Of a stretch of 64,000 nucleotides of DNA, positions 23,728 through 34,263 are shown piece by piece. The notes beneath the pieces were generated by a model. That model searched no databases. It was not told where the DNA came from and worked only from the letters and a program-made list of their open reading frames with translations. Each line of letters opens with the position of its first letter. Position 1 is the stretch's first letter. The stretch is from Phylloscopus collybita (Eukaryota > Chordata > Aves > Passeriformes > Phylloscopidae): contig JAJNNQ010000137.1 of assembly GCA_027886175.1 (NCBI GenBank), positions 2,174,001-2,238,000 on the forward strand, given 5' to 3'. Position numbers and translations under genes: made by a program.

Positions 23728-23855
23728 GTCCTGAGTGTCTGCACATCCTCTGGCAGGGAGCACTTCATGGGGGGGGTGTAACAGGGACAGGGAAAAGTGG
23801 GAATTGGTGATTGGAAAAGATAAAACAAAACACAACCTCCTCAGGCACTAGGTGG
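23728..23855. other. Short spacer between LTR copy A and CR1 tail
   Basis: Contains a GGGGGGG run near 23770. Nothing else recognised. Confidence 0.4.
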
Positions 23856-23928
23856 GGATGGTCCTGTACAGGGTCGGGACTCAGACTCAATGATCCCATA
23901 GGGTCGCTTTCAACTCGGCATCTTCTCT
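23856..23928 (+). mobile_element. CR1 LINE tail
   Basis: Shows CTGTACAGGGTCGGGACTCA, ACTCAATGATCCCATAGGGT, and CTTTCAACTCGGCATCTTCT, the CR1 3' terminal block in sense orientation. Confidence 0.75.
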
Positions 23929-23942
23929 GATTTGGGATAAAG

Positions 23943-24041
23943 AGGGAGGGAGGGAGGGAGGGAGGGAGGGAGGGAGGAAGGAAGGAAGGAAGGAAGGAAG
24001 GAAGGAAGGAAGGAAGGAAGGAAGGAAGGAAGGAAGGAAGG
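23943..24041 (+). repeat. Compound purine microsatellite (GGGA)n(GGAA)n
   Basis: About eight GGGA/AGGG units, then about sixteen GGAA units, fading into AAGAA/GAAGG-rich sequence to ~24122. The strand is pure purine. It starts within 15 bp of a CR1 tail. Confidence 0.97.
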
Positions 24042-24122
24042 TTAAGAAAATAAGGAAAGTGAGCAAGCAAGAAGAATTCAGAAGGAAATTAAGAAAGAAG
24101 AAAAGAAAGAATGAAGGAAGGA

Positions 24123-26393
24123 ATGTGAATCCCAGAAGCAGGCGTGAAATAGAGTGAAGAGTTTTTGTTTGTCTGGTCAGACTCCATACCCAGAGCTGTG
24201 CACAGAAGATCCCACATGGACAGATCAAAGCCTCTGAGGATCTTCCCCAGCACCTGATGCTTGTCAGGCTGCAATAGAGGAATTCCAAGGAGGTGCAGCC
24301 CAGGTACCACGGCTGCCCAGCCCCGTTTCATGAAGGAGCATGTGCTGGTAAAGCCTCAGAGCTGATGATAAGGGAAGCTGCTCTGAAGCTGCATGGGGTT
24401 TTATGAGGAGAGGACTGCTCCAAAAATGTGTGCAAAATGAGGCGCCACTACCTGCCTTTAGTCCAGCAGTCCTTTCATGGCCCTGAATCATACAGGACCA
24501 AATGCATCAAGGCCAAAACCTACCCCAAGAGAATCCCAAACCCTTGTCCCTCCTGGTGTTATCTGCAGCTCTGGTACTGGACATCAACACCAGATGATGT
24601 TTAGGGACATCCTTTGGCTTTTGTGGCAGAGGAGGGAGTGAGCAGACCCATGGGGATGGATTTCTGGGTGGTATCTCCAGCCAGGGATAAGAATTCTGTA
24701 TTTTTCACTGCTCCACCTCTCCTCCTCTCACAGCCTCAGGCTCTTCCCCTCTGGAGCAGGAAGTTTCCTTGCAGTCACCAAACACTGGAGTTCACAAAGG
24801 GTTTGCAGTGAGCAGGGGTTTGGTTTCTCCTGTGTATTTCAGGCAACATTTTTCATCCACAAAGCCACAGATGAACACAGCTGTTCCCTGCTGGGCTCCA
24901 TTACCGCTCCCTGGCTGAGCTGTTCCCTGCTTGAAGACAGCAAATGGAAAGGATTTCCATATCCAGCACAGAGGAGCAGGGAGGCTGAGTCAGGTGGACA
25001 GTCAGGACCCACATTAACCTCTCAACAACTGCAAAATTCCCTGCAGGATCACTGATGGAGACAGCAGGCCAGTTTAAATCTCACCTACCTCCTTTTCCTT
25101 TTTTTTTTCCTTGAAGATTTAGTGCTGTGCACACCACGGCTCGTTTGTTTTGGGAGAGCTTTGCTCCCATTTGGTAAAAACAGCTGTTAAACTTGCAGAC
25201 AGGTTCCAATCCAGATGCTAAATATCTTCCCCTTCATGTCTCTTCCTGCTTCCACAAAACCCCTTTCCTCCTTTCTCGGCACCTTGTAAAATAAAGGAAT
25301 AAAATCAGCTTTTGGTCTCCTGTATTCATGGCTGAATGGGGAAATCTTTAAATTTGTCCCCACCATGTGCTCTGTGACCCTGCTTCTTGAACTAATGGCT
25401 ATTAGTATACCAGGAGACTGGATTCCTAAGGTTATAATGAGTCTTAAGAGCTTAAAGCAGAGATTTTTAAAACTAAGCACCTTGAAAATACCTGTAAGTG
25501 ATCAGCTTTACTCCTGACTATTGAAATAAGCTCAAAACCAGGCTTGAAAACATTTTGGAAAATGAATATTCCCAGCCTGGGGGCCAGACTGATTCCAGAA
25601 TCCATCATGTTAAATCCTGGACATGGGACATGTCCCAGGAGATGGGACAACGTCTCAGTTGCTCTTCAGTGCTGGGAAATATCCTCCTGGTCTCTCATCT
25701 CTGGGCCTCAATTGCTCTGTCTGGAGAAAGAAATTGATATTACTTCTGTTTCCAAAGTCCTTTGTGCCCTCCCATCCCTCTAGGGTGGAAAAGCTTTATT
25801 TTTCAGTATTTATGTCAAAGACGTCCATCCTTTACTTAGTAACTATTGCTTCTTTCAGTCCTAACACTGCAGAGGTAAAAGCTGCAGCTTATCCCAGAAC
25901 TTGATTTTCTCCCAAGATTGACAAAGCTCTGCATAAACAATGCCAGGGTTTTTCTGGAGCTGCCAAGGGATAAATTAACAGCAGAGTTTGATTTTTTTTT
26001 TCTGAAAAAAAACCACCCCAAATTGCTGACAAAATAAATTAAAATATTTTGGGAGTATAATCTAAATACTTTTCAAGTCCATAGAATAGGTGCTGTTGGA
26101 CTTCTTGCAGAGGATGTTTTTGGGAGGGGATGAAATTTTTACAGTTTATTAGCTGAGAGTTCATCAGAAATGTCATTTATCCAAGGATGTGTATCAGCAG
26201 GACACATGGGATGCCCCACATATTTCTGGGAATCAATTTCCCATGCCATAGATCACATTCCTATGGCCAAGGTTTGTAGAACCCAGGATCTGCAGCTCAC
26301 TGGGCTCTAACCTTCCACTGTGCTCTGTCTTGCACAGAGAGTCCTGGGATAATCTCAGATGAATATTTCCACCTAAAATTTAGCATCTTCTGT
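24123..26393. other. Unassigned DNA
   Basis: No transposon or convincing exon recognised on either strand. Confidence 0.4.
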
Positions 26394-26485
26394 CACAGAA
26401 TCACAGAGTCAGCCAGGCTGGAAAAGACCTTTCAGAACATCAAGTCCAACCTATGACCTAACACCACCTTGTCAACCAGACCATA
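26394..26485 (-). mobile_element. CR1 LINE tail, antisense
   Basis: Shows CACAGAATCACAGAGTCAGC, GGCTGGAAAAGACCTTTCAG, CAAGTCCAACCTATGACC and CACCACCTTGTCAACCAGAC in order, the antisense form of the CR1 terminal region. Confidence 0.88.
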
Positions 26486-26573
26486 AAAACACCTGAGTTT
26501 TGGGGCCTGTGAGGAACAGGTCTCCATGGGATTTAGGGGTCCATTCTCCTGCCAAAACCAACAAAATCCTAAA

Positions 26574-26879
26574 TGTTGCAATACAACACGAATGAATGAC
26601 ACTCACGCACTGAGATGTCCAAGGCAAAAAATGGAGCAGTTTATTTACAGACTTCGACATTTATAGAATTCCAACAGTGACCATGGATTGGAGGCAGGAA
26701 ATTGACCTCTCCAATCACACTGGTCAACCCAACAGTCCACCAATTCTCTCCTCCTCCAGAAAGGAAGGCAAAACAATCATTGTTTACATGAGAAGTGCGT
26801 GAGAAACTCCACCACAAAAAGGTAAACATCAGAAGGCTGAAGCAGAACTTTAGAAAAACTTTAGGAGAACAGAGCAACA
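26574..26879 (-). mobile_element. ERVK-like solo LTR, copy B
   Basis: A 306-bp element, TGTTGCAATACAACACG to GAACAGAGCAACA. Flanking 6-mers are CCTAAA (26568-26573) and GCTAAA (26880-26885), one mismatch. The same internal blocks as copy A are present, including the minus-strand CCAATCCATGGTCACTGTTG, TCTATAAATGTCGAAG and GTAAATAAACTGC. The differing flanks show it is a separate insertion, not a duplication of copy A. Confidence 0.86.
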
Positions 26880-26885
26880 GCTAAA

Positions 26886-27619
26886 GCCACCAAAAAGTGC
26901 TTCATCTCACCCTAAAGCAGAGGATTTTGTAAGCCATGGGTTGATCACTGACATTTATGCTGAGATCTTCATGAACTCATGTGGGCCTGTTTGGGCCCAC
27001 AGGCCTGTGTGGGCCCGTTTGTACATGCACCCTTAACTACAAATGCCATCAAACATCTTTGTTTACACAGCTAAACTCCCTTCCCCTCTGGAGCATCTTT
27101 AATCTACAAATCTGCAGCTGAGCTGAGTGTCCTGGCTCCCTGCAGGCAGCTGGGGTTGAGCTGAGATCACCAGAGAGGTTAAAGCTGTCGCTCGAGCAAT
27201 GAGAAGCGGATGCCGTCTCCGGGAGAGGTGAACCACACGAAATTCCAGTGCACACACCGACTGTCTCTCCTGATAGAGATCACTGAGGGTGACATGCTCA
27301 GAGGCAGATCCTGTGTTGTGTCCCTGGGTGATTGTCCAGGCTCCTTCTCTAATCACTGCTGAGATTGGCACCTACAGTCCTGCCTCCCTCTCGGATACCT
27401 CACGTGGTGACATCACCCATCTTCTTCCTCCCCACTGTGGAGGGGATGTGGACACTTCTCTCCTGCACACCTTGATGCCTTAAGTTTGAGCTTTCATGTT
27501 TTTCAGATTCTGTGCTGACTAGGGGTGTGGTTCTGAGCCTCGCATTCAGTGTCACTCAGCTCTCTTCACAGAGCAGGGAGACAAAACAAATCCTTTCCCT
27601 GCTGGAGACCAAGAACAGC
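26886..27619. other. Unassigned DNA
   Basis: A short stretch at 26982-27022 repeats GTGGGCC(T/C)G(T)TT three times. 27180-27250 keeps several CpGs. No exon accepted. Confidence 0.35.
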
Positions 27620-27925
27620 TGTTACAAGTTTTCAGGCCCAAAAGCACAAACAACTTGGTGGACTGAAGAGAGAAAACAAGGATGGGACTTCCTCATCTGA
27701 AGCTGTAATTGGACAATTAAACCCCAATGTTCAAAATGGACCAAAACTTATAAAAGTGTGAGACCTTGAGACTGGTCATCCATTTTGTGACCATTCTAAG
27801 CCCACCTTGGGTGTAGCCCTGGCCAGGTTCTTGTCCTGCCCAAGGTGTACCCTTAAAGTCCATTTAATAAATATCTACTTTAGCTCTGTCCAGTCTCTGT
27901 TTCAGGTCAGCCTTCCCAAGGCATC
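27620..27925 (+). mobile_element. LTR-like element, plus strand, ends uncertain
   Basis: From TGTTACAAGTTTTCAGGCCC to AAGGCATCA. Near the 3' side it has AACTTATAAAAGTGTGAG (TATA box) and 110 bp further TTTAATAAATATC (AATAAA), then about 55 bp. This is the promoter-then-polyadenylation layout of a retroviral LTR. No target-site duplication was found, so the ends are estimates. Confidence 0.55.
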
Positions 27926-28117
27926 AACCATGCACAATCAGTAATTCACTCCAAGCCATGAGACACCACCACCATGGTCAGCTTGAAGGGGGTTTCACCT
28001 CTGAATCTGGTTGTCCACCCAAGAATGTGAGGAACCCTGGAGACACCATGTGTGGATCGAAAACCACGTCCCAGTGGAGGCAGATTTCACTTGCTCTGTG
28101 TAATTTTGTTCTGAGAC

Positions 28118-28275
28118 ACAAAATCATGAAATTATAGAAAGGCAGGAGGGGCATTAAAGATCATCTTGTTCTGAACCCATGGGCAGGGACACCTCCCACT
28201 AGACCAGGTTTTTCTCCAAGCTCTGTCTGACTTGGACTTGGACACTTGGAGGGATGGGACAGCAGAGCCCAACTC
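28118..28275 (-). mobile_element. CR1 LINE, 3' end fragment
   Basis: Antisense CR1: AAAATCATGAAATTATAGAA, ATTAAAGATCATCTTGTTCT, CCATGGGCAGGGACACCTCC, CACTAGACCAGG, in order. Confidence 0.88.
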
Positions 28276-29311
28276 CTGCTGCAGCCTTGAAGGTGTGAGG
28301 TGGAAATATCCATGGATATTCATGTGGATATCCATGAAGGTGCTGAGGTGGGAATGATGCACTTGGCTCCTGTGCTGTAAATTTCAGCATCCTTCCACCA
28401 ACAGACCCCACCCTCCTGCAGTACCAATGGCTTTCAACCTCACCACAGCAGACAAATTAAGGATATACTGACAAAAGAACTATTTTGATCCATGTCTGCT
28501 GCAGATTGGTCCCACCCCAGGCCTGCACATGCCCACAGAAGCAGAAGATGAAGCAACTGTTGTGAAAGATTCAGTAAAGGAATATAAATGCACATTTGTT
28601 GATTAAGAGTTCCCTTTGGCTTTGCCACTGAATCCCTCTACAAAAATACCCCTGTTGTTCTCCTTAGAGTGATTTTTTTATCCTCTTCTCCACCAAAAAT
28701 TGAGAAATATGTTGTGTGAAATATCAAGACTAATTAGACCAAATGGTGCTCAGATCTGTTGCTGGTTTTCTGGAGGACTGCTGACAGCTTAGGAGACTTT
28801 ATTTTTCTTTCTTGTTAACTAATTATGAACAATTCTTCACACAGTTGAAAATTCCTGTGGAGGCATTAATGAATGTGGGATGGCTGTGGGAATGGAGAAA
28901 GTGTGATGGCGTGTGTGGAAGGGTGTGGGGTTGAGAAAGGGGATGTTTTCGTGGTGGGATTGTTTTGGAGTGCAGATGTGGGGAGGGAAGGAGTGTCTGT
29001 TCTTTAAAGGGTGTGTTTATGGTTTCCTGAAGCAGGCAGGGGTTTGGGGCAGCACTTCTGAGGGTGGGGAGGTCTCTTGTGGTGGGAGGGAGTGTTTGCA
29101 TGAGGAGCTGCTGATCTGTGGGGCTGGGGTGCAGATGGTGCTGTAGATGTGGAGGAACATGAGGACTTGGGATGCAAAGCTGGCTGTGGGATGGCCAAAG
29201 CTGTGCAAGCCTGGAGAGCTCAGGCACAGGCGGTTCACTTGTCTGAGAATGGTAACAAATAATCCAGGAGTGGCTGCAGAAAAAGGACCATGGCATGGAT
29301 CTGTGCTAGGG
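28276..29311. other. Unassigned DNA, G/T-biased 28860-29150
   Basis: 28860-29150 is rich in GTGGG and TGTGG on the plus strand, giving long H/P/T/S-rich minus frames that reflect composition. No gene called. Confidence 0.4.
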
Positions 29312-29466
29312 AGTTTGGGTTGGGTATCAGGAAAAGGTTCTTCACCAGGAAATGGTCACAGCCCCAATTCTAACAGAGTTCAAGTGTTTGAACAACACTC
29401 TTAGGCACATGGTGGGATTTTTGGGGAGGTTTTGCAGAGCCAGGAGCTGGACTCAGTGATCCTTCT
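29312..29466 (+). mobile_element. CR1 LINE, part 1 (interrupted by an LTR)
   Basis: Shows GGGTATCAGGAAAAGGTTCT, TTCACCAGG, GAACAACACTCTTAGGCACA, and GAGCTGGACTCAGTGATCCT. It breaks off at CCTTCT, where LTR copy C begins, and the missing tail resumes at 29800. Confidence 0.85.
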
Positions 29467-29793
29467 TGTCGTACATGACACAAAGAAACGACACACACTG
29501 AGATGTTCAAGGAAAAAAAAGGGGCATTCAACATTTATAGAATTCCAGTAGTGACCACGGATTGGAGGAAGAAAATCTTCCTCTTCAACTACACTGGTCA
29601 ACCCAACAGTCCATCAACAGTCTCTTCTTTATGAGAAGAATGTAAACATGGATAGACAGTTACCATAACAAGAAAGTTGCTTATGTAAAATTGTGAGAGA
29701 CTCCGTTGCAAAAGGTAAACACAGAAGGCTGAAATAGAACTTTAGAAAAAAAATTTAAAGAGACAGAGGAGAACAGCAAAACCCCAGACAACA
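29467..29793 (-). mobile_element. ERVK-like solo LTR, copy C, inserted in CR1
   Basis: A 327-bp element, TGTCGTACATGACAC to CCCCAGACAACA, flanked by a perfect 6-bp duplication CCTTCT (29461-29466 and 29794-29799). On the minus strand it starts TGTTGTCTGGGGTTTTGCTG and carries the same blocks as the plus-strand copy at 56.6 kb. The insertion split a CR1 whose tail lies at 29800-29839. Confidence 0.92.
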
Positions 29794-29799
29794 CCTTCT

Positions 29800-29839
29800 G
29801 AGTCCCTTTCAGCTCCCATGGTTCTATCATTCTATGAAA
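29800..29839 (+). mobile_element. CR1 LINE, part 2 (tail after LTR insertion)
   Basis: GAGTCCCTTTCAGCTCCCAT, then GGTTCTATCATTCTATGA: the terminal CR1 block that completes the copy broken at 29466. Confidence 0.85.
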
Positions 29840-32800
29840 GCTGAAATCACAAGGAGCACAACTCCTGGGAGGGCTCCTGAACTGAGCAAACAGCTCGGTG
29901 TAGATGATGAATCCTCCCTTTCCATGGTCCATGTGAGCAAATGTCAGTCCTGCAGTGAATCCACAGAGCTGAGTTAGTCCCAGATTTGTGCCCCAAGGAG
30001 GGGGCTGTTAGAACGAGTGCCCCATATGGAGAGGTGCTTCAAAACCTCTCGTACAAATCCAAAATACAAAATGCCTTTTCAGCATCCTCTTCCCATCATG
30101 CCAGACCTTGCAGAATGCAAAACTCCACCATTTCTATGACCAGGGTTTGTGCAAACCCTGTGGTGAGATGTGAGAACCAAACCTCGTCTCCAGCTCACAG
30201 AGGTCCCTCGGCAGCAGGATCTGAGCAGCATCCCTGGCAAACCTGGACTTCACCATCTCCTGCTCTCATCCCAAATTGGGCCCAGTCCTGGCCCCTCTCT
30301 GCCAGCCCACCAGGCTATATTCTTATATTCTCTGTGTTTCTTCTCCTTTCCTTTTTTTTTTTTTAATTTTGGTTTGTTGGTTTTTGTTGTTTGGTTTTTT
30401 TTGCTAGTGCTAGTTCCCCGCACACTGAGCTGACAGCTGCATTAAGAGACCTGAAAATACCATAGCAGAACTAAAGCAATTATTGTAATGTAGTTTAACA
30501 GAGGCTGTAATGACAGAGAATTAAAAATGTGCCAGTCTCATCACAATTTGGTGTTCCTTTGACCTTCCAGGGGTACTGTCAGATGAGGCATTGAGCAGCC
30601 CCTCTGCTGTTGCCTTCTTTTTTCTTCTCAGAATAAGGAGCAAGCAAAAATTAACCAAATGCATCAGTCCTTTCTCCAGGGCTGTGTCTGGGTCACATTT
30701 ACTCTGATAGTCAAGGGTAGAGAGGTGTTCATTCATCATGGAATAACGTCCATCAATCCCTAATCCATCCACATCAAATCTGCCTGGTAGACCCCATCAC
30801 TAATGTTAAGATGAAATTTAGGCTATAAAGAGTGGAAAGTGATGTGAGTTTGGGAGAGGCCTCTGAATCAGCAGGGAGATAAGGCAGGCAGAGATACACT
30901 GCTCAGAAGCAATACCTTGGAGGTGAAAACCAGAAAAATTTTCACCAGGTTTCAAGATGGGACCAAAAAAAAGGTGTTAAAGTGGGGATTTTTGTCCCTG
31001 AAAAGATGCCTTGCCAAGCTGCAGCCACCTCAGGTCAGGGAGGGAGCTGGGGTCCTGCAATTCCCATCCCTCGGCACCAATTTATTCCTAATTGTTTGCA
31101 CTGCAGGCTCTTCCCCTACCCTGCAGCACCCCTGGACCTCCTTTAAGAAAGGTCTCACCAGGGTGTCCCAACCCTTCCCACACCCACCAGGGCCCTTCCC
31201 TGCCTGCTGCAGACCAAATGTCCCAACACTTTCCCACCTGGACTAGAGAAAGAAGCAGGGCAGAGGATCCACCTGAAAATAAGATTTGGTGGGATTTTAT
31301 CTCCACTTCTCCCCAGTTCTCAGCTTCTCCACTGTGTGTGCAGGTGCTCTGACCAGTAACACCATCACCACCACCACCTTCCCCAGGCTGTGATTTGGAA
31401 AAGGTGGTAAAATTAGATTTCTTTGATCCAGATAGAATCTAAGCCTTGCAAATGTAGGAAGGATTCCTCATCTCAGCTTTAAATGGGCTGTGGTGGAGAG
31501 GCCAGGTGAATGTTTCAGCAGCAACCAGACCAGCACCTGCCATCAGATTTAAGACATGAAGGAGGGCTCAGTGTCAAGTTTATTTGCAAGGCACAGGGAG
31601 ATTTGTGGACTCAGAAAAGCCATATTTCACTCTGGGCACAGACACAGAAGGGCTGTGGCTGTGCTCTTGGTCTAGTTTTATTTTCAACAGAAAGTTTATA
31701 GGAAACACTTGGAACAAAGTGGACTTTCCTGTTTTCCTGGCTGGAGGGAAGCTGTGACTCTGTCAGGGGCAAGATCAGAACCAAAAAAAACAACAACATC
31801 TGAAAATGAGAACATCCTTGCAACTCTTTGGAGAAGTCAAACTGCTTAAAAACATCAAGGAAGAGTGGTAGCAATGCCCTGGATCAGGAAAGGGACGGCA
31901 TGGAAAGCATCAGAGCATCCACCAGCTCAGAAAGGAGTGCTGGGGGGTATCATTGAGAGATAAAATCTCCACAGATAAATATCTGCAGGTTGTGCTTTGG
32001 CAGCAGCCTTCAACTGCACGTTCTAGGGAGACATCTCGTTGGTTATAGACCTCCACAAGGCATCCTCTGGGCTATAGGGCAGGGAAGAAACACTCATCCT
32101 CCACACTGCTCTTCTGTAACACACCCGAGAGTGAAAAAGAGGCTTGAGAAATTCTTAAACTAAGGAAGAGATCAGGAGGAGTCTGTTCCCATATGGAAAA
32201 ACCCAATGTGTTTGTTTTGTACTACTCTGAGGCTTCTCTCTGTAGGAGCAGGACCAAAACCACTGGAAAAGATGCTCTTTGAAAAGCAGGCTTTTGTGCT
32301 CATCATTAAAAGGGGCTGTGGGAAGTTATGGCTGAGGGGATGAACCCAAGCACAGGATGAAGTGGAAAACAGCCTGGCTTTCAATTATGTTCTCATGAAA
32401 CCGAGACAAACAGGTCCCTGAGCCCAGCAGTTAGCAAGAAACATTCTTTCTTTTTTTTTTTATTTCTGACTTTGGAACAGCTTGGCAACAACAGCCCCAG
32501 ACACCTCCTCTGTTTGCTGCCTGTGTTTAGAAAATATCTATATTTAGAAAAAAACAGTGGATGTCAGACAGCTCACCTGGGCTGGGGGCCAGAGGAGTGC
32601 TGAAGCACTTTTCTAAATGCATCACCAGGCGCCACCTGAGATGCCCTGAGGTTGGGGGACATGGCACAGGACCAGCTGGGGAGCTGTGCCCTTCTGGGCT
32701 GGAAGTGGAGACCAGGTAGGACACGCTGGGACATCTCAAATGGCATTTGCTGGCTGCGTTGGCAGCTGGATCCCACTCATGGAATTCCAGCCACGACAAA

Positions 32801-34089
32801 GTGCAGCTGGTTGCCTCATGGAAGCCTTCAACCAGCTTCAGCCCCACTGATGGCAAAGCTGAGCTTCCCCCCAGCACAGTGTGGAAGGAATGGTGATGAT
32901 GCAGAGGAGCTGCTCAAAGAGGAGAGGGATTTTCCAGGAAAACACATGTTGCTCTTCAGACACTTCTGGGTTCAATTTTAGTGCCACAATTGGCCCAAGC
33001 ACAGACGCTTAATTGCAGGATGTCCTCCTGTGTTTTGCTGGCAGTGATGGGATCAATTTTAGGCAGCAGTGCGTCCTCACACCACCAGCAGCTGTAAAAA
33101 CAGGGTGGTGAAGGCTGCAGAGACAGGTATTTCACATAATGCTTTTGATTTCGTGATTAATGCTGCTTTTCTGTGCTGCTTTGCTCTGACTGTTAGTATA
33201 ACTAGACTAATAACAAGTATTAGATTTTGATCCAACTGTTAATACTGTAATTAAGCCAACAAGAAGAGGGTTTTTTTTTTTATCCTACAGACAGAATGTA
33301 TTCTGTTAACAAGATTTTGAGGGTCAGGATATGAAGGGGCACTGAACCTGCAGAGCTGCCTCTCTGTGATCAGCCACTTTCTCTTTTTTATCTAAATGAA
33401 CATGCAAATACAAACCACAGGCCCAGCCTTTTTGCCACTTACTCCCTGTAATCCTCTCTAAAACTGGCCTATCATTTTCCAGAAAGCTCAAGCAGAGCTG
33501 GGTAAAATCTTCGCAGGTTTGTGTCCTTTAAAATAACAAATGCTGTGGCTAGGGGACAAAAATGCAGTGAAAAAGATTGGATCAAGATACCCTGCTCATT
33601 AAAGTCAGGAAATGGTACAATCTGAAAGGTCTTAATTTTCAGTCCCAAAATAAAAACGCCTTTTCCTCTCCCTTTTATTTCTTCCCAAGCCATTTCAACG
33701 CTGCTTACTGCTGCAGAAGTGATCTTGATAAACTTTAAAAATGCTGCAGATCCTCTGAGTTTATTGGAATTCCCTGTTACAAAAATATCTTGGCCGAGGA
33801 CTGAGTGTGCTGGGCACTGAAAGTGCTCGGCTGTGTGCTGCAGCTCTCAAACAGACAGCACAGATTGGCTTTTGGGTCTTGGGTTTTTTCAGAGCAGAAG
33901 GGCTTTTTTTTTTTTAAGGAAGAGGATTGACAGCTTGTTGAGGGGGATGATCCTTCCCCTCTGCTGAGGCCACATGTGGAGGGCTCCTCAGTGCAAGAGA
34001 GACATGAACATACTGGACATATAAATAAAATTAAAGAAAATCTGCTTAAAGGAATACAAAAATAATTTTTGGGTTTTTTTTTTTTTTTT
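29840..34089. other. Unassigned DNA
   Basis: Contains a short T-run plus G/T tract at 30351-30403. 33120-33260 is AT-rich and homeodomain-like in composition. No exon or transposon recognised over 4 kb. Confidence 0.4.
30351..30403 (+). repeat. T-run and G/T tract
   Basis: T-run with two As followed by GGTTTG/GTTTTTG units, similar to the larger tracts at 11.7, 20.7 and 42.3 kb. Confidence 0.85.
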
Positions 34090-34263
34090 TCTGAAGGTGG
34101 TTGAGCACTGAAGCAAGTTATTCTGAAAGGCTGTGTCCAGGCTGGACAGGGTTTGGAGCAACTTGGAATAGTGGAAAGTGTCCCTGTCTATGGTAGGGGA
34201 TTGGAACTGGATGATCTTTAAGGTCCCTTCCCACCCAAACCAATCTGTGATTTAATGTTTCTG
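34090..34263 (+). mobile_element. CR1 LINE, 3' end fragment
   Basis: Shows GTCCAGGCTGGACAGGG, GGAGCAACTTGGAATAGTGG, TTGGAACTGGATGATCTTTA, CCCACCCAAACCAATCTGTG in order; 5' part is worn. Confidence 0.9.
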
